DNA of 50,714 bases, taken from positions 1-50,714 of the forward strand of contig DQXT01000033.1 of assembly GCA_011042225.1 (NCBI GenBank), read 5' to 3'. A program made the position numbers and the translations under genes. Source of the stretch: Deltaproteobacteria bacterium. Lineage in GTDB: Bacteria > Desulfobacterota > Dissulfuribacteria > Dissulfuribacterales > UBA3076. Positions within the stretch are counted from its first letter, which is position 1; each line of letters begins with the position of its first letter. Below the pieces are notes generated by a model. The model was not told the DNA's origin. It ran no database searches and saw only the letters and a program-made list of their open reading frames with translations. Shown piece by piece: positions 19,189 to 28,143 of this stretch.

Positions 19189-19242
19189 GACCTGCTCGCA
19201 GCTTTATTTTTAAATTAAAGTTCCTTTCCTGAAATAACCAAA

Positions 19243-20664
19243 TCACTCAATCAATAAATCATTCAATTCCCTGGCTGCCTCCTGAAAGGCCATGCCACGT
19301 TCTTCATAATTTTCGAACATGTCAAAGCTGGAACAGGCCGGGGAAAGAATTATTGCATCGCCGGGCTCAGCCAGGGACCTAGCTTTCTCCACGGCTTTTT
19401 TCATAACCTTTTTGCCTTCTTTTGTCCCATGTACTTTAACAACCGGCATTACCTTACCCAGAATTTTTTCAAACGCCTTGGCCTCTTCACCTATAACGAT
19501 CGCACCACGAACAACTGTCTTTTTAGCGATATCGGCCAGGGAACCATAATTTTCACCTTTGCCACGGCCGCCCAAAATAATTACTATTGGCTGTTCTATG
19601 GACTCTAGTGCACAAAGTACGGATGCAACATTAGTGGCCTTAGAATCGTCATAATAGTCGATACCCCCGTTTTGGACCACCCACTGAATTCTATGATTCG
19701 CTGCTTTGAAAATTCGAATAACAGACTTTACTGCAACAGCACCTGCACCTGCCAGACGTGAAATAAGTATGGCACAAGCCAAATTTTCAACATTATGTCG
19801 ACCCTTTAGAGACCAGCTTTCCAAATCATATCTTTCCCACGTATTATCAGACCACATTATGTCGATCTTTTTCAAAGAGGTGTCCAGCCCGGCCCCTGGA
19901 ACTCCAGGGCTCAGCATCCCAAAGTAAAGCCTTCTGGCACGTCCCCGGTCATTCCAAGTTTCTAGTTCCTTGTCATTCATGTTGCGTATGGACCAGTCAC
20001 CAGGCCCTTGAAAATCATAGATTACTGCCTTGCTGTCTCCGTAGCTTTTAATGTTCTGATAACGATCAAGATGATCCGGGGCAAGATTGAGCCATGCGGT
20101 TATATTGAACCTTGGGGGATTAAAGTTGAAATATCTGGTCCTCGGGAAATAATCCAATTGAAAACTGCTAATCTCAAGGACAGCAATAGTTTGCTCAGTA
20201 TGTCCTTCAATAAATGCCGACAAGGGTGTTCCGATGTTCCCAGCCCTTACATGAGGCACACCGGCCTTATTCAGCATCTCATCTACAAGCATCGTGGTAG
20301 TAGTTTTTCCATTTGTGCCGGTGATAGCAATAAGCGGTCCTTTCCAGACAGATGCAGCAAGGGCCATTTCTCCCAACACAGGGATGTTGTGCTTGTGTGC
20401 CGCCTCAAGGGCAGAAATTTCAGGTGAGACACCAGGGCTGACCACTATCAGGTCAGAGGAGAGGCAAGTGTCTATCTTGTGCTTTTTTGTCTCTATGCCG
20501 ACACCATTTTGGTGACACCATCTTGTGAAATCATTAGGCCATTCCTTAAGGGCATTTAAGTCACTGCATATGACTTGTGCCCCTTGAGAGACGATCCATC
20601 TGGCGGCTGCCTGCCCGGATACTCCCATGCCCAGTATTGTTACTTTTTTGCCCTTAAGCTCCAC
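19243..20664 (-). CDS. murD: UDP-N-acetylmuramoyl-L-alanine--D-glutamate ligase
   Basis: MurD adds D-Glu to UDP-MurNAc-L-Ala. It has the Rossmann start VTILGMGVSGQAAARW, VVSPGVSP, the ATP loop ITGTNGKTTTT (about residue 115), EISSFQLD and PDHLDRY. The C-terminal domain has LKGRHNVEN, YYDDSKATN, ILGGRGKGENY and LSPACSSFDMFENYEERG. Between SSFQLD and PDHLDRY there are about 8 more residues than usual (an Arg/Phe/Asn-rich insert). It lies 96 bp after mraY, the widest gap within the cluster apart from that, and 54 bp before murG where ftsW would normally sit. Confidence 0.95.
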   Translation of the reverse strand: MELKGKKVTILGMGVSGQAAARWIVSQGAQVICSDLNALKEWPNDFTRWCHQNGVGIETKKHKIDTCLSSDLIVVSPGVSPEISALEAAHKHNIPVLGEMALAASVWKGPLIAITGTNGKTTTTMLVDEMLNKAGVPHVRAGNIGTPLSAFIEGHTEQTIAVLEISSFQLDYFPRTRYFNFNPPRFNITAWLNLAPDHLDRYQNIKSYGDSKAVIYDFQGPGDWSIRNMNDKELETWNDRGRARRLYFGMLSPGVPGAGLDTSLKKIDIMWSDNTWERYDLESWSLKGRHNVENLACAILISRLAGAGAVAVKSVIRIFKAANHRIQWVVQNGGIDYYDDSKATNVASVLCALESIEQPIVIILGGRGKGENYGSLADIAKKTVVRGAIVIGEEAKAFEKILGKVMPVVKVHGTKEGKKVMKKAVEKARSLAEPGDAIILSPACSSFDMFENYEERGMAFQEAARELNDLLIE

Positions 20665-20760
20665 TCAATTACTCAAAAAAAATTTCTAATTCGATCAAAA
20701 CACTAAAAAGTGCAAACAGGAAAATGAAATATACATATCAAAAATTACTAAATTTCCTAC

Positions 20761-21840
20761 CTATCTCAATTTGAGCGTGCTGATTGCCAACAGCCCAAGC
20801 AATATGGAAATTATCCAAAACCTTACAATGACCTTTGGTTCTTTCCATCCTTTAAGCTCAAAATGATGATGGATAGGTGCCATACGGAAGATCCTCTTGC
20901 CTCCTGTTGTTTTGAAGTAAAGGACCTGAAGAATTACGGATAATGCCTCAATAACAAAAATCCCGCCTACAATTACAAGCAGCATTTCCTGCTTTGAAAG
21001 TACGGCCACCGTCCCAAGAGCCCCTCCCAAGGAAAGGGAGCCGACATCTCCCATGAAGATCTGGGCCGGATAGGTATTATACCAGAGGAAACCCAGACCG
21101 GCGCCTACCATGGCGCCACAAAACACTGCAAGCTCTCCTGCACCAGGAACCGAAGGAATCCGAAGGTATTGTGCAAGAGTCGAATGACCCGCCAGGTAGG
21201 TAAACAGGGTGTAAACCGCTGCAGCTATTATAAAAGGGCCTGCGGCAAGTCCGTCCAGACCATCGGTCAGGTTAACCGCATTAGAGGTCCCCACAACCAC
21301 AAGCAGAGCGAAAAGACCATACATAATTCCTAGATCAGGCTGAAAATTCTTAAAAAAAGGAATACTAAGATGGGTATCCCACTTACCATGTGCGGCAATT
21401 AACCCTGCGGCTAAAAATACAAAAACTATTTGCCCGACAAGCTTCAATCTGCCCGACAGACCTTTGGCATTCTTTTTCCAGATCTTTAACAGGTCGTCTA
21501 CGAGACCTATTATACCGTAACCGACAAGGATTAAAATGCTTATCCAAACATAAAGGTTTCTTAAGTCAGCCCAGAGAAGTGTAGCGATTAGAATGGACCC
21601 TATGATTAATATGCCCCCTATACTCGGTGTTCCGGCTTTTGTATGATGTATTGTCGGCCCATCGTCCCGGATGATCTGGCCCATCTGCATTTCACACATA
21701 ATTCTTATAAACCAAGGTCCAAAAATCAATATTATTGAAAGGGCAGTCACTGCAGCGTATATTGTTCTAAATGTAATATAGCGAAAAACGTTAAATACAG
21801 GCCACATATCGTTAAGGGGATATAGCAGATGAAAAAGCAT
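20761..21840 (-). CDS. mraY: phospho-N-acetylmuramoyl-pentapeptide transferase
   Basis: MraY transfers phospho-MurNAc-pentapeptide to undecaprenyl phosphate, making lipid I. It is a polytopic membrane protein of normal length (359 residues) with about ten helices. It shows the catalytic-site motifs GLVDDLLKI (Asp pair), [29 protein letters not shown] and the C-terminal loop [13 protein letters not shown]. The start is 3 bp after the murE-murF stop, so the two are tightly coupled. Confidence 0.97.
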   Translation of the reverse strand: MLFHLLYPLNDMWPVFNVFRYITFRTIYAAVTALSIILIFGPWFIRIMCEMQMGQIIRDDGPTIHHTKAGTPSIGGILIIGSILIATLLWADLRNLYVWISILILVGYGIIGLVDDLLKIWKKNAKGLSGRLKLVGQIVFVFLAAGLIAAHGKWDTHLSIPFFKNFQPDLGIMYGLFALLVVVGTSNAVNLTDGLDGLAAGPFIIAAAVYTLFTYLAGHSTLAQYLRIPSVPGAGELAVFCGAMVGAGLGFLWYNTYPAQIFMGDVGSLSLGGALGTVAVLSKQEMLLVIVGGIFVIEALSVILQVLYFKTTGGKRIFRMAPIHHHFELKGWKEPKVIVRFWIISILLGLLAISTLKLR

Positions 21841-21843
21841 AGC

Positions 21844-24800
21844 CTATACTGTCAACCCCCCTCTTTTACCCTCTCCCAGTTGCCTGATAAGGGCATTTAC
21901 CGCTCTCTCGAGACCTATGGCCCTTGATCCCTTTACAAGTATAGTTGCCGGAAAGGGCATACAATCAAGAGCAGCTAATTCTATCCAGGAAAGCAGATCT
22001 TCAATGTCAGGGAAAACACGTATAGCCTTTTTTGAAATACCCGCCTTTCTGGCTGTTTCAGAAACAGCATCAGCAAATTCGCCTATTAAGACCAAGAGAT
22101 CAACCCCCGTATTGGCTGAAATTCTTCCGAGTTCCTGATGAAACTCGTAGGCAGCATCTCCAAGTTCCAGCATATCTCCCAGAATCGCTATCTTTTTCCC
22201 GCCTCCGCTCCAAAAATCCAGAGTCTCAAGAGCCGATCGCATAGAGCAGGGGTTTGCATTATAAGAATCATCGATCAGCATCCATTTAGGTCCAAGATTT
22301 CTCAAAAAAAGGCGCCCCGGGAGCGGCCTTGCTTCCTCCAGCCCCTGTTTGATCAAAGCCGGCGTCACCCCTACTGCATGACCTGCAGCTGCAGATGCAA
22401 CGGCATTTTGTACATTCGCCTTCCCTATAAGGTGAAGATCAACATAAAGTCTGTTTCCGGCAATATCCAGATCCAGCAAAGTGCCATGTTCGCTTAATGT
22501 CCATGACAGGCAGGTAATTTTATCATTTGAAGATTTTAAAATTTGGTGATCTGGAAACGAATCCGCCTTTTGTCCCATTGAATAGCCCACGACCTGACAT
22601 TTTAGGTCTTTGGCCCCCTCCATCACCATAGGATCATCAAGGTTAACCACTGCTACACCCGTCTGGGAAATGGCTCGCCACAGCTCCCACTTTTCTTGGG
22701 CTACTGCCTTTAAGTCCCCCAGACCGACAAGATGGGCAGGTTGAATTGTAGTAATAAGGGCTACTTGCGGCTGGGCAATTTCACAGAGTCGTGATATTTC
22801 TCCCGGTTGGTTGGTTCCCATTTCCAGCACTGCCCAAGAATCGTTGGATCCGGCGGAAAGCAGGCTAAGCGGCAGGCCGATAAGGTTATTAAAATTGCCA
22901 CTGGTTTTAGCGACTTTCCATTTTTTTTTCAGGATCGAGAAAATCAGTTCTTTTGTGGTTGTCTTGCCGCAACTACCCGTAATGCCGATTACTTTGATTC
23001 CAAGATGGTTTTTATACCATGCTGCGAAATCTCCTAAGGCCTTTAATACATCCTGGACTTGCAATAAAACGGGACGACAAGATCGAGGGTCTAAATTCAA
23101 GTTTCGGAAGTCAAAGCTAGAACTAATTACTGCACTAGTACATCCTTGTCCTACAGCATCAAGGATAAAATCGTGCCCATTGAAACGGTCCCCGGAAAGT
23201 GCCCAAAAAATATTTGCCTTTCTTACTGATCTGGAATCTGTCGATATGCCCTGGATTAATGTATTAGGGTCACCTGAAAGAACTCTGGCTCCAATAGCCG
23301 TTGCCACCTGAGAAGCCTTTAATCGAAATCCATAATCCTCAAAATTCTCAAGCGTTGACCTTCCAGCTTCTATCTTTGATTCAAAGGCCTTTGTCAATAT
23401 TTCTCTGTCGTCAAAGACAAGTCGTTCCCTGCCGATTATTTGGTAGGTTTCGTGGCCCTTCCCAGCCACGAGAAGACAAACACCGGGCTGCGCCCTTTCT
23501 ACTGCCCATGAAATAGCTGCTTCTCTATCTGGAATTATTTTCACTTCAGCTTTGGTTGCAGGGTGACAGGGAGGGAGATCTCGGAGACCGTTCAACATCT
23601 GATCGATTATTGCAAGGGGATCTTCAGTACGAGGATTATCCGAAGTCAACACAACAATATCTGCCAGTGAAGCAGCTGCCCGGGCCATTAGAGGACGCTT
23701 GCCTCTGTCTCTGTCTCCTCCGCAGCCGATAACACAGATCAGAAGCTTATTAGGCCCTAACCCGATAAGGCTGCTAAGAACACTTTCCAGAGCGTCAGGG
23801 GTGTGTGCGTAATCTACAAAAGCGGTGACTCCATTGTGAGAATATACAGGATCCAGTCTTCCCGGAATACGTATTATTGATTTTATGCCGGCCTGAATAT
23901 GGTCCGGCTCTATCCCGAGACTGATTGAAACCGCTACTGTTGCAAGGATATTGTATAGGTTGTGCAAACCCATAAGCTTGGATTTGATGGAAATAGGGCC
24001 TTTGGGCGTAGATATATCACATATTATTCCTTCACTATCAATAAATTGAAACTCCGGTTTTACCTCTGCTTCAGGGCTGAGGCCATAACTGATCTTTTTC
24101 TCTTTTACTATCTCCCACAGACGCCTTCCATATAAGTCATCAATGTTAATAATTGCCGCATCAGAGGGATATTTCAAAAATAATTTTACTTTCGCCTGAA
24201 AGTATTGTTCCATGTCTTGGTGATAATCCAGGTGATCGCGACCTAGGTTGGTAAAAATAGATGCTGCGAAACTACATCCTGAGATCCTCTGCTGGTCAAG
24301 GGCATGGGAAGACACCTCTAAGGCCACTGCCTTTGCGCCTCTTTTCAACATGTTGGCCAGGGTCTCCTGAAGTTTTACGGCATCAGGGGTAGTAAGTTCA
24401 GAAGGCACCTCTATGCCGCAATGTCTTTGGCTTATCGAGCCTATTACACCGGGATTCAGCCCGGCTTTGCTGAAAATGCCTTCCAGGAGGTATGAAATCG
24501 TAGTCTTACCATTAGTGCCTGTAATAGCTATAAGAGACATTTTTTCACTTGGATTTCCATAAAAAGCACTTGCCAAAAGACCTATGGAAAGCCTGGGATC
24601 GTCCACTCCTATAACAGGCAAGGCCATGGGAACGTTTTTGACGTAATGATGCAGATCTTGCCTAGACATCAACACGGCGGAGGCACCTTTCACCACGGCA
24701 TCATTGATAAATTGTCTTCCGTCAAATTCAGTGCCTGGAATTGCAACAAACATGTATTCCCGTTTTACCTGTCTGGAGTCTGCTGTTATACCCCTGATTT

Positions 24801-24894
24801 TTACGTCGTACTTCTCAAATGATATAAAAACAGCGGGCTTCAACACTTCCAACATATCCCGCAAGGTCCTTTCGTTTTGCGTATTACCAAACAT
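21844..24894 (-). CDS. murE-murF: MurE-MurF fusion: DAP-adding ligase and tripeptide:D-Ala-D-Ala ligase
   Basis: One ORF of about 1,016 codons encodes two complete Mur ligases. Residues 1-508 are MurE: ITADSRQV, the ATP loop ITGTNGKTT (about 126-133), ALEVSSHAL, and the DNPR motif (about 420) that marks meso-diaminopimelate specificity. Residues 524-1017 are MurF: ISTDSRSV, ITGSCGKTT (about 640), LEMGTNQPGEI, DDSYNANP and LGDMLELG. A linker of about 15 residues without an internal Met joins them, so this is a fusion and not two overlapping genes. MurE/MurF fusions are known elsewhere, for example in Bordetella. The ATG at 24894 shares one base with the upstream TGA; the track begins one codon earlier at GTG. 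mraY follows after 3 bp. Confidence 0.95.
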   Translation of the reverse strand: MFGNTQNERTLRDMLEVLKPAVFISFEKYDVKIRGITADSRQVKREYMFVAIPGTEFDGRQFINDAVVKGASAVLMSRQDLHHYVKNVPMALPVIGVDDPRLSIGLLASAFYGNPSEKMSLIAITGTNGKTTISYLLEGIFSKAGLNPGVIGSISQRHCGIEVPSELTTPDAVKLQETLANMLKRGAKAVALEVSSHALDQQRISGCSFAASIFTNLGRDHLDYHQDMEQYFQAKVKLFLKYPSDAAIINIDDLYGRRLWEIVKEKKISYGLSPEAEVKPEFQFIDSEGIICDISTPKGPISIKSKLMGLHNLYNILATVAVSISLGIEPDHIQAGIKSIIRIPGRLDPVYSHNGVTAFVDYAHTPDALESVLSSLIGLGPNKLLICVIGCGGDRDRGKRPLMARAAASLADIVVLTSDNPRTEDPLAIIDQMLNGLRDLPPCHPATKAEVKIIPDREAAISWAVERAQPGVCLLVAGKGHETYQIIGRERLVFDDREILTKAFESKIEAGRSTLENFEDYGFRLKASQVATAIGARVLSGDPNTLIQGISTDSRSVRKANIFWALSGDRFNGHDFILDAVGQGCTSAVISSSFDFRNLNLDPRSCRPVLLQVQDVLKALGDFAAWYKNHLGIKVIGITGSCGKTTTKELIFSILKKKWKVAKTSGNFNNLIGLPLSLLSAGSNDSWAVLEMGTNQPGEISRLCEIAQPQVALITTIQPAHLVGLGDLKAVAQEKWELWRAISQTGVAVVNLDDPMVMEGAKDLKCQVVGYSMGQKADSFPDHQILKSSNDKITCLSWTLSEHGTLLDLDIAGNRLYVDLHLIGKANVQNAVASAAAGHAVGVTPALIKQGLEEARPLPGRLFLRNLGPKWMLIDDSYNANPCSMRSALETLDFWSGGGKKIAILGDMLELGDAAYEFHQELGRISANTGVDLLVLIGEFADAVSETARKAGISKKAIRVFPDIEDLLSWIELAALDCMPFPATILVKGSRAIGLERAVNALIRQLGEGKRGGLTV

Positions 24895-26651
24895 CACTCG
24901 CAGGTTATACTGCAGGTCTTCACACCATTAAGAGGTATTCCTGATTCTGGTTTCTGCGCGATCACGGTCCCTACACCTTTGAGCTCTGTATAAATGCCCA
25001 TGGATTGCAAAATGTCCAGGGCCTGTCTTACGGATTTTCCCTTAAGATTCGGCATAGTGGAAAACTGTCTTTCTGCCTCTTCGGTTTTCACCGTTCGCCA
25101 TTCGTCTTTCAAGGGTATCTGCACCGCCTGTTTTGCTACTACCAGTGAACGCCCTAAAGTGCCCCGACGCTCACGAGGGTCGATTTTTACGCCGTCGAGC
25201 AAAACAATATAACTTACTTTGGGTGATCTTTCGGGCCAGAATCCTAGGGCAGTAACCTGTGCTGGAAATTGATTAGAAATTTGGTCAGACTGTTCATTCC
25301 ACCTGATACTCGCAAGAGACGGCCCTCCTCTGACCGCGAGCTTTCTCAGCGATTTGTGTATCAGTTCTTCTGTCAACCAGGAAATTGGGGCATGCTTTTG
25401 GTCATTCGCGGAAGAGCCCGGTATCAAAAATTCATCAGTGCTTTGTAGGGCCACGTGCGGTGTAACTAATATATTTTTATTTATCAGGGCAGAGAAGGCC
25501 CTGAGAATCTGGATAGGACTGGCGGTAACGGCCTGCCGCAAGAGGCTATTACGTAACCCTGCCGGGGCTGATGGGAGGCTGCCCCGGCCTTCACCCGGAA
25601 GGTCGATACCTGTAAATTGACCAAATCCCAGACCCCAGAGATCTCTTGAAATGTCATTATAAGGGACAATATCCTTTAACTCCTTTTCAGTCCAGGGACT
25701 CCATAATACCATACCCTTATCCAAAACCTCCCATTGGCACTGGTGGGCGGTTTTCCCCAAAGGCAAAATCTCTGACTTTTGAAGTTCACTTTGTTCAAAC
25801 ATCCAGTTTAAAAGGGGCACAAGTATCATCAGGTCAACATTATCTTGGAGAGAATAGTTTATGATATTCCTCTCAGATATTTCCCAAAAACGTTCAGGAT
25901 CCCAGGAAGGCTTGCTGGCAAGGGCAAGAATCTCACCATTTTCAACACCCATTATAACAAAACAGCCTTTCTCTGCCTTAAGTCTTTTGATCTGCCTGTC
26001 AAGCTCTTTTTCTGCTGATGACTGAATATCTTTACTAAGTGCAAGCGTAAGATCCTGTCTACCTGGGTAAATTTGTGACCCTTTAGTTTGCCTTAAAAGG
26101 CTATCATATGTGTATTCAATTCCCTCAAGACCTCTGCCGCCTTGGTCGACAAATCCCAAAACCGGAGAAGCCAGTGAATTACAAGGATATACCCTTTTAT
26201 ATTGTTCCAGTATTTCTAAGCCTCTAACCTGCATGTCTTTGAGCTTCCGGCCTTGTTCTTCGGAAATACAGTCTTTTAGACATATAAGGTCCTGCTCATC
26301 TGCAAGCATATCTTTCAAAGTTGGCAAATCAAGGTCAAGAATTTCTGACACCTCTGCCAGCCAATCATCAACTTGCCGCAAACGGGAAGGCCGCGCCAAG
26401 ATAGAGATTTTTTTTTGGTTTGCAACAAATATTGCTCCTGTCCTGTCAAGGATCATGCCTCTATCTAAGGGACTTTGCTGGGAATAGTAGCCGGTGTTTT
26501 GTTGTTGACAAAGCATGGACGAATCAATGTCATCTTCGCTATTGACAGCGTTGCCTTGCCAAAGACAACCAACAAACGCTGCGGCAATAACAGCAAGACT
26601 CAATAAGCTGAAAAGAAAAGAAATTTTCTTTTTTTTATAAGGAAAAATCAT
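24894..26651 (-). CDS. FtsI/PBP-fold protein lacking all transpeptidase motifs, with PASTA domain
   Basis: Its position between ftsL and murE and its architecture identify it as the dcw FtsI homologue. It has one N-terminal membrane helix, the class B PBP start RGMILDRTGAIFVAN, VLGFVDQGGRGLEGIE, the pre-catalytic GENGEILAL-type strand (VENGEILALASKPSWDP), LGFGQFTGIDLPGEGRG and AVTASPIQILRAFSALIN. A C-terminal PASTA domain starts at about residue 530 (MPNLKGKSVRQALDIL). Where EPGSTFK should follow the ERNxxNYSLQD segment it reads NVDLMILVPLL, with no Ser or Lys. The SxN segment is shortened away before LGFGQF, and the KTGT strand before TALGFWPE is missing. The ORF is uninterrupted, so this is not a frameshift artefact. 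I infer a non-catalytic scaffold. A SAEK and an SLRK string occur but in other structural positions. Confidence 0.85.
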   Translation of the reverse strand: MIFPYKKKKISFLFSLLSLAVIAAAFVGCLWQGNAVNSEDDIDSSMLCQQQNTGYYSQQSPLDRGMILDRTGAIFVANQKKISILARPSRLRQVDDWLAEVSEILDLDLPTLKDMLADEQDLICLKDCISEEQGRKLKDMQVRGLEILEQYKRVYPCNSLASPVLGFVDQGGRGLEGIEYTYDSLLRQTKGSQIYPGRQDLTLALSKDIQSSAEKELDRQIKRLKAEKGCFVIMGVENGEILALASKPSWDPERFWEISERNIINYSLQDNVDLMILVPLLNWMFEQSELQKSEILPLGKTAHQCQWEVLDKGMVLWSPWTEKELKDIVPYNDISRDLWGLGFGQFTGIDLPGEGRGSLPSAPAGLRNSLLRQAVTASPIQILRAFSALINKNILVTPHVALQSTDEFLIPGSSANDQKHAPISWLTEELIHKSLRKLAVRGGPSLASIRWNEQSDQISNQFPAQVTALGFWPERSPKVSYIVLLDGVKIDPRERRGTLGRSLVVAKQAVQIPLKDEWRTVKTEEAERQFSTMPNLKGKSVRQALDILQSMGIYTELKGVGTVIAQKPESGIPLNGVKTCSITCE

Positions 26652-26662
26652 TCTGATCTCGA

Positions 26663-27025
26663 TCAGTTGAGATATATTATTTGCCGTTTAGTAGGTGGAT
26701 GAAGTCCCATTTCACCCCCCAATTTTTCCATATGGCTGCGTGCCTTGATCCGATCCAGCCGAGTGGTGAAATCCTTATATCGATTACTGAGTCGGCCTTG
26801 TTCCCTTTGAAGCAACTCTAAGTCCTTTGCTGTTTCTCTGACTTCGTGAGTAATCAAAATTCCTAGAATTAATAAAGCGCCTAAAACAATCAGCGCAATG
26901 GCCTTATTAAGGCTCATTTTGAGTATTTTTGATAACAAAAGGTGGTCACAGGCCCTGTTTTTCTGTGCCGTCGAAACATATGAGCGTCTCTGGGGTGTTC
27001 TAATTGTTGCTGATCGGAGACTCAT
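26663..27025 (-). CDS. ftsL: FtsL-like cell division protein
   Basis: The protein is about 120 residues from the second Met. It has a basic cytoplasmic N-terminus, one membrane helix (about residues 42-58, AIALIVLGALLILGILI), and a heptad-rich segment (LELLQREQGRLSNRYKDF). It ends MEKLGGEMGLHPPTKRQIIYL, the usual FtsL C-terminal pattern. FtsL pairs with FtsB and activates the FtsW-FtsI synthase. The start at 27025 is chosen because GGGAGGGGAG precedes it and its ATG overlaps the stop of the small upstream ORF as ATGA. Sequence identity in this family is low; position and topology carry the call. Confidence 0.8.
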   Translation of the reverse strand: MSLRSATIRTPQRRSYVSTAQKNRACDHLLLSKILKMSLNKAIALIVLGALLILGILITHEVRETAKDLELLQREQGRLSNRYKDFTTRLDRIKARSHMEKLGGEMGLHPPTKRQIIYLN

Positions 27026-27204
27026 TTTCTCCCCTCCCAAAACAGGTTTTTGTCAAAAGGCTCAAGGGCACTTTTATGTTTCTGTCGGGAAAATAGCAAT
27101 CTGAGGTATTGCTTCAGATTTTCACCTGCTGCAAGACAAGCCGAACATTTCTTATTTCCGAGAAATTTTGAGACTTGTATCTTAGACTTTTTGAGTGAAG
27201 TCAT
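27022..27204 (-). CDS. small Lys-rich CxxC protein between rsmH and ftsL
   Basis: A 60-codon ORF begins 26 bp after the rsmH stop with AAAGG about 8 bases before its ATG, and its TGA overlaps the ftsL ATG (ATGA). This is the same 4-nt coupling seen for murB-ftsQ in the cluster. The product is basic (FLGNKKCSACLAAGENLK..., ending PFDKNLFWEGRK), has one CxxC pair and no membrane helix or signal peptide. I recognise no family. It could be a real dcw protein or a leader ORF whose translation sets ftsL expression. The start signal, intact frame and coupling argue against chance. Confidence 0.55.
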   Translation of the reverse strand: MTSLKKSKIQVSKFLGNKKCSACLAAGENLKQYLRLLFSRQKHKSALEPFDKNLFWEGRK

Positions 27205-27230
27205 TTTTAGGGCCTTTTAAAATGTAATCA

Positions 27231-28133
27231 TTATAGTAATTGGGTCAGAGCAGTATTCTGCCCTCTATATTGAGCAACTCTTAGCTTGGCACTTCTAGCC
27301 CGGGGATTACTATTTATTTCTTCAAGGCTTGGCACCAAAGGTTTTTTAGTTAAGGGCTTCAATCTCTTGTCTTCTCTGAAAGCGATTTTGACCAGACGGT
27401 CCTCCATAGAATGAAAGGAGATAACACACATTCGTCCTCCGGGTCTCAGACAAGATGGGAATGAGTCAAGGGCCTCTTTAAGATTGTCCAGTTCTCGGTT
27501 CAATGCGATTCGAAGTGCCTGGAAGGTGCGTGTAGCGGGATGAATTCGGCGTGGATGATATTTTCTCGGAATGGAATCGGCAATCACTTCCGCCAGGTCT
27601 CTCGAACTCAGAATAACTTCTGCCTTGCGCCTTTCATATATGCGTTTGGCGATCCTTTTTGCCCATCTTTCTTCCCCATATGTATGGATAAGCTCGGTCA
27701 ATCTTTCAACCGAAAGCTTATTGACTATGTCGGCAGCAGTCACTGCACCAGATTGATCCATGCGCATGTCAAGAGGTTCGTCCCTGGAAAAGCTGAAGCC
27801 TCTCCCGCTGTTTTCCAAATGGAAGCTGGAAATGCCGAGATCCATAAGTATGCCATCAACTTGCTCTATTCTGTTGGATAAAAGAACATCACGAAGATGA
27901 ATGAAGTTGCTGTAAACTAATCGAACCCTGCTGCCAAATGCGGCCAATCTGGATCCGGCCTTTTTCATGGCTTCTGTATCATAATCAAGGGCCAGCACCA
28001 TTTTGACTTCGGGGCACCTTGACAGTATGGCCTCTGTATGGCCTCCCAGACCAAGTGTTGCATCCACATAGATACCCCCTGACCTCAATGACAGGCCATC
28101 CAGAACTTCGGAGAGCATTACAGGGACATGCAT
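27231..28133 (-). CDS. rsmH: 16S rRNA (cytosine(1402)-N(4))-methyltransferase
   Basis: RsmH (MraW) methylates N4 of C1402 in the ribosomal P site using S-adenosylmethionine. Motifs seen are HVPVMLSEVLDGL at the start, the SAM loop VDATLGLGGHTEAIL, LALDYDTEAM, DGILMDLGISSFHLE, and the C-terminal VISFHSMEDRLVK and NPRARSAKLRVA. The start is set at ATG 28133 (MHVPVML), where family similarity begins, 10 bp after the mraZ stop with AGAGG just before it. The longer track ORF would overlap mraZ by 50 nt and adds an unlikely 20-residue tail. Confidence 0.95.
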   Translation of the reverse strand: MHVPVMLSEVLDGLSLRSGGIYVDATLGLGGHTEAILSRCPEVKMVLALDYDTEAMKKAGSRLAAFGSRVRLVYSNFIHLRDVLLSNRIEQVDGILMDLGISSFHLENSGRGFSFSRDEPLDMRMDQSGAVTAADIVNKLSVERLTELIHTYGEERWAKRIAKRIYERRKAEVILSSRDLAEVIADSIPRKYHPRRIHPATRTFQALRIALNRELDNLKEALDSFPSCLRPGGRMCVISFHSMEDRLVKIAFREDKRLKPLTKKPLVPSLEEINSNPRARSAKLRVAQYRGQNTALTQLL

Positions 28134-28143
28134 GGCCTCTTTT

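Noticed and set aside
25290-25370. SLRK as a displaced SxxK or the RGG segment as a KTGT substitute
   Set aside because: It sits in a late helix (LIHKSLRKLAVRGG) after the conserved ASPIQ helix, not in the catalytic position.
25900-26100. SAEK as the active-site SxxK of the FtsI homologue
   Set aside because: It lies in the helix before the VENGEILALAS strand, upstream of where the catalytic Ser must be, and has no EPGS context.
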